This document shows, piece by piece, positions 7,627 to 15,235 of a stretch of DNA of 44,330 bases. Each line of letters starts with the position of its first letter. Position 1 is the stretch's first letter. The DNA is taken from contig CASFRI010000008.1 in assembly GCA_949297055.1 (NCBI GenBank), forward strand, positions 1 to 44,330, read 5' to 3'. The translations under genes were made by a program, and so were the position numbers. The DNA is from an uncultured bacterium. GTDB lineage: Bacteria > Bacillota_I > Bacilli_A > RFN20 > CAG-826. A model generated the notes under the pieces. The model made no database searches and was not told the DNA's origin. It saw nothing but the letters and a program-made list of their open reading frames with translations.

Positions 7627-10059
7627 CTAATCCCTCCCTACAATGCTAATAGCATAATAGCCAATTAAAATATCATACATTAAGTATGGACGTCTATTCC
7701 AAGGTACTTTGTCTATCGATTCTTCATAGTTATATGAATGTCTAATACAATCATCGGGATCATAAATAACATTATCTGCATAATCTAAATTCGTAACTGG
7801 AGCAGAACCAAATTTGTGAGACCATGTACCATCACTATTTTGACGATAAAAATGCGCGTCCTGTTTGGTTGTATTAACGTACAAGGCAATTTTATAATAC
7901 CCCTCGGGACATTTTTCGTATTTTTCAATTTTTCTAACTGAAAACGAATAAAGTCGACTATCAAACCATAATATTTGATAGGCTTTATCATAAGTTAAAT
8001 TACTAATCGTTGTGCCACCTGCAAATGGTCCGTCTGTTATTCCACCAAAAGTTGTTGTCGATTGATAATTTATAGCATAAGCATAACAGTTGCTATTGTC
8101 TCTTATTAAATCATCGCTGTTCCACTCATCTGGTTCATAAGGAAGTTCACTTCCAGATAATGGCATGTAGTCATCAATACTATAGAAAATCAAATCGCCA
8201 ATGCAAATTCTTCCACGGTTATCATCATTCGTTGGAGTATCATTAACCTTTGCATAGAACTTAATCATATCGACGGGTTCATTAAATTCAATTAAAAATT
8301 TGTCAGGATTAGTTCGATCTGTGGTTAAATTTGTAGAATTAGAGAGCAAATCCAACTTAGTAACCCAATTTGAACCATCGTAATATTGTAATTTAGCTTC
8401 ACCGTTATTCGCATCCAGTTGCTCATAAGAATAACTTCTCCAGTGAGCTAAACTCACTTCTAACTTAATAATAGGTGTATCAAACTCATAAATGATGTAT
8501 GCGTTATTAAAATTTACTCTTCTAGGTGATAAAACAACATATTCATTATGAATATAACCAGTTCTATATCTCCTGGTTGTAAAAGTAAAATCATCTATTG
8601 CGTGATTTTTACTCGTTTCAACACTTGCATAAGCATCAGGAAAACCATATTCGTTTGGAGAGATCCTAGGTAGGAGTAAATGAGTGGTAGGTAGTGAAAA
8701 AGTTCTCGAACAATAGTAGTTATATAAATCTCCAAGAACATAACCATTTGAATTCAAACCGGTATTTCGAAAGTTAATTGCAATATCTATCTTATAAGAG
8801 TAATCATCATCAAAATAATCATTTAATTCTATCCACTCATCCATTGAAAGAGTTAATGATTTACTCATATAATTAACTGTTTTAGTTAAAACAGCGCGCA
8901 AATTCGAAATTAAGATGAATTGTATCTCAAAATAAACGTCTACATCTACGAAAGTATACCAGTTAGAATCAATGAGGGAAATCCATCCATACGTAGGGGC
9001 AAAATCCAAATAATTATTCTCTATTGCCAGTTCCCTAGGGACTATATAACTACATGAACAGAAGGCAGCATCATTATCGGCTACGTAGTTATTACTATGT
9101 GAGTGAGTTGCATTTTCAATTTCTAAATAAATAAAACCAGTAATTTGTTTGTACCCTAGGTCGGTAAAATTAGCATGTGATAAGGCTGTTCCGTCGGTGT
9201 CACTACCCCAACCAGTGTGAACGTATAAATCGTATTGCAGGTCATCTTCCTCATAACCATAGTCATACGCGATCATAGCATGACTTGATTTATCCTCGCC
9301 TTTATCAGCAAAAATTACGACTGGAATACCACTTGTAACTAAATCTATAACAGCTTGTTTTCTATCTTGCACAGATGGAATCGTATCTTCGTTAAAATAT
9401 TCAACCGTATACATAAGGTGATTTAACGTGAAATAGGTTGATAAAAGTCCAGCTAGATTAGAACAAGTAAGGCCAAATGAAACAGAAGTATCAAAAATTA
9501 AATCTCCAAATTTTTTGATAGCTAAATCAATCAAATAAGATTGGAAATATTCATCTTTATTGTCTTCAACAAACTCTAAATATTGATTATTTGTGAGTTG
9601 GTTTACTTCACTACTGGGCTCGAATTTAATACCAGGCGAAAGAGTGTCTAAACTAGGTAGGCCCTTATCGACGTTATCACTGTTTTCCTTAGTGAATGAA
9701 CTTACCGCATCGTATTTTTCAAGAATAATTCTATCGCTCCAGAAAGTATCATAATACGATAAAAGCATACCTGCGGCTACGTAGGCACAAGTGCCATGAC
9801 TATTATTAGCAAAGTTCGTTTTTAGATTGTTAAAATAATAACTTGAATAATAATTAGTTTGAAATACACCCGGCTGATTATTGACACTATTTTCGTATAG
9901 TTCACTAATATCTGGGTCACTAATTTTGGCGTAAGCCACTAATGATTCATTAAAAATAGATGAGGAATCAAATTTTGATTCATCAAAATTAATTCCGGCT
10001 AAAAGAAGAGCAAAAGAGAGTAAACCACATGCGGTTTTAAGGAAATTGTTATTTTTCAC
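7627..10059 (-). CDS. Large exported protein with two probable thiol-peptidase modules
   Basis: 810 aa, starting at GTG. The N-terminal signal sequence (hydrophobic core about 10-22) has no lipobox, so the protein is secreted or uncleaved. Module 1 (about 75-315) is papain/C39-like: nucleophile C91 in HGTCAYVAAGMLLSYYDT, H260 in SSHAMIAYDYGY, and HTGWG (281-285). The middle (about 460-640) looks like a beta-sandwich (DGSNW, RICIGDLIFY). The C-terminal module (about 650-810) has C658 in NSNCYAYA, H736 in DAHFYRQNSDG and H748 in WSHK, a pattern resembling CHAP/NlpC-type cysteine hydrolases; this second assignment is weaker. There is no SD; TAAAAT lies 6 nt before the GTG. It is the second gene of the exported cluster. 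Targets could be peptidoglycan or protein. Confidence 0.8.
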   Translation of the reverse strand: MKNNNFLKTACGLLSFALLLAGINFDESKFDSSSIFNESLVAYAKISDPDISELYENSVNNQPGVFQTNYYSSYYFNNLKTNFANNSHGTCAYVAAGMLLSYYDTFWSDRIILEKYDAVSSFTKENSDNVDKGLPSLDTLSPGIKFEPSSEVNQLTNNQYLEFVEDNKDEYFQSYLIDLAIKKFGDLIFDTSVSFGLTCSNLAGLLSTYFTLNHLMYTVEYFNEDTIPSVQDRKQAVIDLVTSGIPVVIFADKGEDKSSHAMIAYDYGYEEDDLQYDLYVHTGWGSDTDGTALSHANFTDLGYKQITGFIYLEIENATHSHSNNYVADNDAAFCSCSYIVPRELAIENNYLDFAPTYGWISLIDSNWYTFVDVDVYFEIQFILISNLRAVLTKTVNYMSKSLTLSMDEWIELNDYFDDDYSYKIDIAINFRNTGLNSNGYVLGDLYNYYCSRTFSLPTTHLLLPRISPNEYGFPDAYASVETSKNHAIDDFTFTTRRYRTGYIHNEYVVLSPRRVNFNNAYIIYEFDTPIIKLEVSLAHWRSYSYEQLDANNGEAKLQYYDGSNWVTKLDLLSNSTNLTTDRTNPDKFLIEFNEPVDMIKFYAKVNDTPTNDDNRGRICIGDLIFYSIDDYMPLSGSELPYEPDEWNSDDLIRDNSNCYAYAINYQSTTTFGGITDGPFAGGTTISNLTYDKAYQILWFDSRLYSFSVRKIEKYEKCPEGYYKIALYVNTTKQDAHFYRQNSDGTWSHKFGSAPVTNLDYADNVIYDPDDCIRHSYNYEESIDKVPWNRRPYLMYDILIGYYAISIVGRD

Positions 10060-10093
10060 AACTTTATTTTAACAAAATAACAAATTAATTGCA

Positions 10094-11998
10094 TTAGAAA
10101 CTAATTCTAGTTGTTTCAACGTATGGTGTAGGATTACAAGCATTAAGATTATCACTAGAAAGAATTCCTCCACCAGTGATATTACCAAACTTTTCTCCCC
10201 AGCCTTGATGGTAATTCAAGTATTCTTGGAAATCGTTATAGTAATTGTTCGTGTAGAAAACATATCTATCTTTAGGAGCAACCGGTGCGCCACTATCCGC
10301 ATAATATTTAGAGTAGACAATTCTTGCTCCGCCTCTTTCGATACGAGTGCCATCATTATAAATTCTATTAGGTCTATTTGGATCTGCATCCGTTCCAGTG
10401 GTACCAATATCTACTTCATAGTATATTAAATTTCCGCCACTGCTAGAAATACCCGGCAAATCAGGCATATATGAAGCGTTTCCTTCAAATTCACCGCCAC
10501 TTAATCTAAGATATTTGCCCCAAGGTGAATCACTAGGTTTCGCGGTAGTGGATTCCTCATAATTTCTTGGTGCCTCTCCAAAAGCATAGATATAGGATGC
10601 AACATCTTCTAAAGTGATATAGGCACCACCATAATATATTTCATATATCTTATTTCCATAACAGTCGTAGAGATTGTAAATTGTATTAGAAACTTTTAAT
10701 TCGTATTCCATGTACATAGCTTTGTCGTTATGCGCTAAGTAGGCGTCTTTCCTATATTGATATTCGGCTATCGTTGGCTCTTGATCAGGCACTTCAAGAT
10801 CACCGTACATGTAGTCGTAAAGATAACGACTATAATCATCCTCGGGAGTGTTACATCTTTCATAATTATTATAAAAATCTTCTTCACTCATATCTTTGTA
10901 TAGATCTTCTGGTATGGGTACTTCTGGTTCATTTAAAAGTACTTCCACTTCTATACTATTGGACATATGGCCTAAGTCATCATATAGATAAAATGAAGAT
11001 TTTCCTAAAGCTAAAGCCACAACATGATGATTTTGAAAAGCATCTAATGAATATTCAAACATACCTTCTACTTCTGATTGACATTGTAAAGAGTCGTAAT
11101 CTAGTTCAATGAAAGTAGTAATAAAGATTTTAAAACCTCGATGCCAACCCATGATAGGTTCATAATGATTATGTTCGATCAAAAAGTCATAAATTTCTAA
11201 GGTAACAATGTTTGAAACAACATCATCGTAAGTTGCTTGAATAGTAACTGTTCCTCTTTTTAAAGGATTAATTGTCGTTCCATCAATTTCTATCAAGTCA
11301 TTACCGTCGATAATTTCATACGTTAAAACATCTTCATAATAGTAAGGGTCGGCAGTCGGTAACAATACTGCAAAACCACCTACACATACAACATCCTTTG
11401 ATAACGCTAGAGATAGGGATGTTAATGGTTCAGAAGAAACGATGACTTCAATGGTGTCGCTAGAGCCATTATCTAACGATAAAGTAATGGTGGTTGTTCC
11501 ATCTTTTAATCCACGAATCGTTACGCTATCGCCAAGCATATTTATCGCTTCCACTATTTCCGCATTAGAACTGATGAAAGAAACTTCGCCTTCATTATTT
11601 TTCGTTTCAAAGAATATTTGTGCTTCTTCTAGCATATGGATCTCAATTGGACCATCAGTAAGAATATCAATAGTCGCGGGTCTAGGAATGACATTGATTT
11701 CGATGCTATCGCTAACGTCATCTGAAGAAGCGCTAATGACGCTTTGACCGACATTTAAAGCAACGACGAGTCCATTTTCATCGACGCTTGCGACGTTAGG
11801 AACGCTAGATTCAAATGAAATAGGGCTAACGAGATTTTTACTCATTATATCTAACTGATAATTTTGGCCAACTTCCAAAGTAACTTCCTCTCCATTAGTG
11901 ATGCTAATGGATGGAGGAATAGGAACATCGCAAGAAGTGACGATAGGAAAAATGACGAAGGAGAATAAAGCGACGAATAATATATTAAATTTTTTCAT
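10094..11998 (-). CDS. Lipoprotein with three Ig-like domains and a barnase-like C-terminal domain
   Basis: 634 aa. The signal peptide has lipobox VTSC (C23). Three BIG2-like domains follow (about 30-104, 107-188, 190-270), each with the typical NGLVVALNVGQSVISA-like ending. The C-terminal domain (about 455-600) resembles bacterial guanyl-specific ribonucleases (barnase family): YITLEDVASYI...APRNY at its start, then YYEVDI with E528 matching barnase E73, R555-x3-R559-IVYS matching R83/R87, and FYTNNYYNDF where the catalytic H102 position is Y586. The general acid is thus replaced, so activity is doubtful. There is no SD; TAAAAT lies 6 nt upstream of the ATG. It is first gene of the exported cluster. 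The Ig domains probably extend the C-terminal domain from the cell surface. Confidence 0.82.
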   Translation of the reverse strand: MKKFNILFVALFSFVIFPIVTSCDVPIPPSISITNGEEVTLEVGQNYQLDIMSKNLVSPISFESSVPNVASVDENGLVVALNVGQSVISASSDDVSDSIEINVIPRPATIDILTDGPIEIHMLEEAQIFFETKNNEGEVSFISSNAEIVEAINMLGDSVTIRGLKDGTTTITLSLDNGSSDTIEVIVSSEPLTSLSLALSKDVVCVGGFAVLLPTADPYYYEDVLTYEIIDGNDLIEIDGTTINPLKRGTVTIQATYDDVVSNIVTLEIYDFLIEHNHYEPIMGWHRGFKIFITTFIELDYDSLQCQSEVEGMFEYSLDAFQNHHVVALALGKSSFYLYDDLGHMSNSIEVEVLLNEPEVPIPEDLYKDMSEEDFYNNYERCNTPEDDYSRYLYDYMYGDLEVPDQEPTIAEYQYRKDAYLAHNDKAMYMEYELKVSNTIYNLYDCYGNKIYEIYYGGAYITLEDVASYIYAFGEAPRNYEESTTAKPSDSPWGKYLRLSGGEFEGNASYMPDLPGISSSGGNLIYYEVDIGTTGTDADPNRPNRIYNDGTRIERGGARIVYSKYYADSGAPVAPKDRYVFYTNNYYNDFQEYLNYHQGWGEKFGNITGGGILSSDNLNACNPTPYVETTRISF

Positions 11999-12004
11999 AA
12001 TTTT

Positions 12005-12010
12005 ATTTTA
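12005..12010 (-). promoter_or_regulatory. -10-like box (TAAAAT) before the exported-protein cluster
   Basis: On the minus strand TAAAAT stands 6 nt before the ATG at 11998 and no SD lies between. A partial TTCAAA -35 is 17 nt further upstream. In such AT-rich DNA the match may be chance; it is listed because the same arrangement recurs at other unit-leading genes. Confidence 0.3.
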
Positions 12011-12047
12011 TAACTAAAAGATATTAATTTGAAACTTGTCCATAAAA

Positions 12048-12071
12048 AAAGAAGGATAAAAATCCTTCTTT
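12048..12071 (-). terminator. Rho-independent terminator after yccF
   Basis: GAAGGAT (12051-12057) pairs with ATCCTTC (12062-12068) around an AAAA loop, extended by A/T pairs on both sides. In the minus direction a run of seven T follows the stem, the usual form of an intrinsic terminator. It ends the yccF transcript. The plus strand also has a short T-tract after the stem, so it may work both ways. Confidence 0.85.
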
Positions 12072-12089
12072 TATTCAAAAATGGCTTTC

Positions 12090-12451
12090 TTATTTTGTAA
12101 AATCATTACCTAATGGTAATAAAATGAAATGTGCCATCTTGAACCATTGACGGCCGAAAGGGATGCCGATGATGGTAATGCAATAAATGACACCAATGAA
12201 TAAATAAGTGCCATTGCCCAACCGAATAAAATTGCCCAAATGATATTAAGAACAGCTTTTAATCCAGATGGTTTCACTTTTGTGACGGTCTTTCCAAAAG
12301 GCCAAATGGTAAATCTAGCCATTTTAAAAAGTTGAAGTCCGACAGGAATACCAATGATCGTGATACAAAATATAGCCCCTACAATAAATTGAGCAATAGC
12401 CATTTCGATCCCACCAAAAATAAACCATAAGATGTTACCTATTGTCTTCAT
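12090..12451 (-). pseudogene. yccF: yccF (DUF307 membrane protein), frameshifted
   Basis: YccF-family inner-membrane proteins contain two similar halves, each with CITIIGIP followed by FKMA and WPFG-like residues. The first half is intact from the ATG at 12451 (SD AGGAGG, 11 nt upstream). After ALIY the original frame runs into unrelated sequence and stops at 12110. In the neighbouring frame the expected second half is perfectly readable (FIGVIYCITIIGIPFGRQW, then FKMAHFILLPLGNDFTK) and ends at a stop at 12090, just before the terminator. A one-base deletion in the TTATTTATT stretch around 12198-12208 explains this. It is either a genuine inactivation or a sequencing/assembly error. No slippery heptamer supports programmed frameshifting. 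Confidence 0.85.
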
Positions 12452-12654
12452 AATGCATTAAACCTCCTATCACTAATTATAATTTATGATGTCTTGAATA
12501 CTAGTCAAAATTAAGTGTTAAGAATTTGAATTGCTAATGTAAGTAAGAAAGACAAGCAGTCTCATTTTTGTATAAGTTATCTTAAGTAAAGAGCCTTTAA
12601 CTTGACTAAATATAGCATTATTTGCATACTATTATTCTATAAAGGAAATAAAAA

Positions 12655-13131
12655 ATGAAATTAAACGAATATATTCAAATTAGAAGAAAGGAATTAGGCT
12701 TAACACAAAAAGACGTCGCGGACGCCTTAAACTATACAGTGCAGGCTATTTCAAAATATGAAAAGGGATTATCGTCTTTATCCTCTTCTTCTTTAGCCCC
12801 GATGGCGAAAGTTTTAAAAGTTGATGTCGATTCTTTATTACGTTGCGAAAGTAAGAAAGAAAACGATTTCGCTGAAGTGCAAACTTTCTCCCCTACTTTA
12901 TTTGCAAAGAACTTTAAATATTTAAGAGAATCGAAAAAATTAACGCAAAAAGAAGTAGCGAATCTTTTAAAAATTCCTTATCAAAGTGTCTTCAACTGGG
13001 AAAAAGAAAAAAGTGTCCCTAAGACACCTGCTCTCATTGGCATTATGGAATTATTTGATGCTTCCGCTGCCTCATTGATGTTTTCTTCAATTAAGGAAGA
13101 AAAACGTAAAGAACAATATTTAAGATCATAA
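12655..13131 (+). CDS. XRE-family regulator with two helix-turn-helix domains
   Basis: 158 aa. Two HTH_3/Cro-CI-type domains lie in tandem: about residues 5-60 (LGLTQKDVADALNYTVQAISKYEKG) and about 83-140 (KKLTQKEVANLLKIPYQSVFNWEKE). A tandem arrangement in one chain could let a monomer or dimer contact two adjacent half-sites. No ligand-binding domain follows. An AAAGGA SD precedes the ATG. The gene is convergent with the flavodoxin/ferredoxin gene (6-nt overlap of 3' ends) and divergent from yccF, sharing a roughly 200-bp upstream region with it. Targets are unknown. Confidence 0.88.
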   Translation: MKLNEYIQIRRKELGLTQKDVADALNYTVQAISKYEKGLSSLSSSSLAPMAKVLKVDVDSLLRCESKKENDFAEVQTFSPTLFAKNFKYLRESKKLTQKEVANLLKIPYQSVFNWEKEKSVPKTPALIGIMELFDASAASLMFSSIKEEKRKEQYLRS

Positions 13132-14058
13132 AACTTCATCTTCTTTAAATTCGATTGGTAAAGGAATGTTATGCTCTCGTAAGAGGGCATTTTGTTCTCT
13201 AAAATATTTCTTAAATAATTTGAAGTAACCTTTCGTTTTATTATTGATGAAATTAGGATTGATACTTTCGTCTTGTTCTAACTTCTTAAAATTGTATGCA
13301 CCATTAACTCGCCAATGGGATAACATGCCAAGACGGACGGCATCTTGTGGACAAAACATCGAACAACGCATGCAAACTGTGCATTTGGTATTAAATTTAA
13401 TTTTACCTTTCTTATTTCGATAAATCGCCTTCGTCGGACAAGAATTAATGCATAAATTACAGTTATTGCATTTCTTTTTATTAACGTGAACATAAAAAGC
13501 TTTATTGACGTAAGGAACGACGTAAACAAGCCTTGCCACGAAAGATAAAGGTCTTTTATACCAAGCGTAATTCGTACCTTCATTTTCCTCATTTTGAATT
13601 TGCAACGCTAATAACTTACAAAGCGATTTTAAATAGAGATAAAGTTGTTTTGCTAAAGCATCTTTATAGCGGAACATGATGTTATAAGGCATGAGTAAAT
13701 GTTTATCTAAAATGAGTTCAAAATTTCTTTTTTTAAGACGCTTCGCGAGTCTTCTAGAGGCGACATCATTCCACATGAATGGTTCGCCTGATGTACGGAA
13801 GAAAAATAATTTTTTCTTATCTTTTGGCGTTTCGATCTTTTTAACAAACTTTGGTACGACTTGGGGAGGATTAAATCCGTAAATAGGAAAACCTATGCCT
13901 ACGACATCGTAAGCATTCACGTCGCACGAAGTAATATCACCTTCCATTTTTTTAATGTCAACTTCGTAATGTAACTTCTCTAATTCGTCTTTAAGAAAGG
14001 AAGCCGCTAAATAGGTATTTCCAGTTCCTGAAAAGACGTAAAGCAAACATTTAGGCAT
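13126..14058 (-). CDS. EFR1-type flavodoxin plus 2[4Fe-4S] ferredoxin fusion protein
   Basis: 310 aa. The N-terminal flavodoxin-like domain (about 1-160) carries the FMN phosphate loop SGTGNT (10-15) and GIGFPIYGFNPP. The C-terminal domain (about 193-250) has two classical 4Fe-4S motifs, CNNCNLCINSCP and CTVCMRCSMFCP. Such fusions are soluble electron-transfer proteins of anaerobes; their partners are usually unknown. It could supply low-potential electrons to enzymes such as NrdG or the atypical thioredoxin reductase in this genome, which is speculative. The SD AAGGA lies about 10 nt before the ATG. The next gene upstream (epimerase-like) is only 21 nt away, so they may be cotranscribed. Confidence 0.9.
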   Translation of the reverse strand: MPKCLLYVFSGTGNTYLAASFLKDELEKLHYEVDIKKMEGDITSCDVNAYDVVGIGFPIYGFNPPQVVPKFVKKIETPKDKKKLFFFRTSGEPFMWNDVASRRLAKRLKKRNFELILDKHLLMPYNIMFRYKDALAKQLYLYLKSLCKLLALQIQNEENEGTNYAWYKRPLSFVARLVYVVPYVNKAFYVHVNKKKCNNCNLCINSCPTKAIYRNKKGKIKFNTKCTVCMRCSMFCPQDAVRLGMLSHWRVNGAYNFKKLEQDESINPNFINNKTKGYFKLFKKYFREQNALLREHNIPLPIEFKEDEVL

Positions 14059-14079
14059 AGGTTTAATTTCCTTAACTAA

Positions 14080-15108
14080 TTATTTTTTATCTTTTTCAAA
14101 GAATGAACCATTAGGATAACACGCTCTTGCGGTTTCTCTAATAGCTTCATCTAATCCCCCGCGAGTAAGATGAAGTTCATTCGCGACTTTATCTAACACT
14201 GCTTCTGGAATGACGACGTCACGAGTCATAATATCTTTCATGATGTAGCCAAAATCTAAACCTGGTTCTAAACCTTTTTTAAGTTCAGCTTTCATGACAG
14301 CTTTTCCGCCCATGACAATGAAACATCTCGGTGCGTTATGAACTTTGTGTGGTTTCTTACCTGTTCCTTTGTAAAGTTCATCTAACATCGTGTTTAGCAT
14401 GTAATGATAATCTTTATTTTCATCACCGATTGGATAACGCATACCATCTTTTCCATAAAGAATTGCACCGACACCAGATTCAGCAATATGTTTAACAGTA
14501 GTCATCGTCGTTTTTCCTTTCGGGAAGAAAAGCATACTCTTACCTTTGATGAAACGATTTAAGAAAACGTCTCTCCAAAGAGGTGAACGACCATGAACTG
14601 TTCCAAAGATGTAAGGAAGCTCAAGAACCACTACTTCCATCTTACCTTTTTCTTCATTTACTTTCTTAGCTTGATCCACTCTTGCGCGAACGTAAGGATG
14701 ACGTTCATATAATTTAAGTTCAGGCATCTCGCGATCAAAGTAAGCAAAATAAGAATTGTAAAGAACGGATTTCTTCACACCTGCGTCTCTTGCGGCTCTA
14801 AAAACTTTTGAAGCATCTTCCACTAAATGTTGATGGAAAAATTTATCAGCTGGAGCTTTTGGAGTGACTCGATCATCTGGTCCAACAGAATAAATCATGT
14901 AATCGTAGCCTTTTAAGGCTTTAGCGATTTCTTCTTGCGAAGCTTTGAATACATCGAGGATGTGAATATCTACTTTCTTTTTAAAATCTTCATCGACTTC
15001 CGCATCATCGACTGATAACGAAGAAACTTCAAAACCATGTTCTAAAGCTTCTAAGGCGGTGTGATGGCCAAGTAAACCAGTCCCACCAATAATCATAAGT
15101 TTTGGCAT
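14080..15108 (-). CDS. NAD(P)-dependent epimerase/NmrA-like Rossmann protein
   Basis: 342 aa from the ATG at 15108; the open frame extends 15 codons further, but SD AAAGGAG sits 9 nt before this ATG and MPKLMIIGGTGLLG puts the Rossmann motif GGTGLLG at the usual place. Atypical extended SDR features: D-rich beta-2 region, YSVGPDDR, NSYFAYFDRE and YVRARVDQAK as a possible active-site segment, then ELPYIFGTVHGRSPLW. The substrate is not evident; NAD-dependent epimerase/dehydratase or NmrA-type sensor are both possible. It is probably the first gene of a two-gene unit with the EFR1-type protein. Confidence 0.8.
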   Translation of the reverse strand: MPKLMIIGGTGLLGHHTALEALEHGFEVSSLSVDDAEVDEDFKKKVDIHILDVFKASQEEIAKALKGYDYMIYSVGPDDRVTPKAPADKFFHQHLVEDASKVFRAARDAGVKKSVLYNSYFAYFDREMPELKLYERHPYVRARVDQAKKVNEEKGKMEVVVLELPYIFGTVHGRSPLWRDVFLNRFIKGKSMLFFPKGKTTMTTVKHIAESGVGAILYGKDGMRYPIGDENKDYHYMLNTMLDELYKGTGKKPHKVHNAPRCFIVMGGKAVMKAELKKGLEPGLDFGYIMKDIMTRDVVIPEAVLDKVANELHLTRGGLDEAIRETARACYPNGSFFEKDKK

Positions 15109-15235
15109 AATATTTAACTCCTTTATCCAAACACTAACAACATAATAAAACAATTAATTCCATAAAAAAATAAATTTTTAACTAAATTTTGTTTAATATC
15201 TTAACAATGTGTAAAAAGATTGTAATTAATTTTTA

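Noticed and set aside
12110-12451. Intact 113-aa yccF reading frame
   Set aside because: Its C-terminus (SSASLSAVNGSRW) is out of frame with the conserved second CITIIGIP half, so it is a frameshift product.
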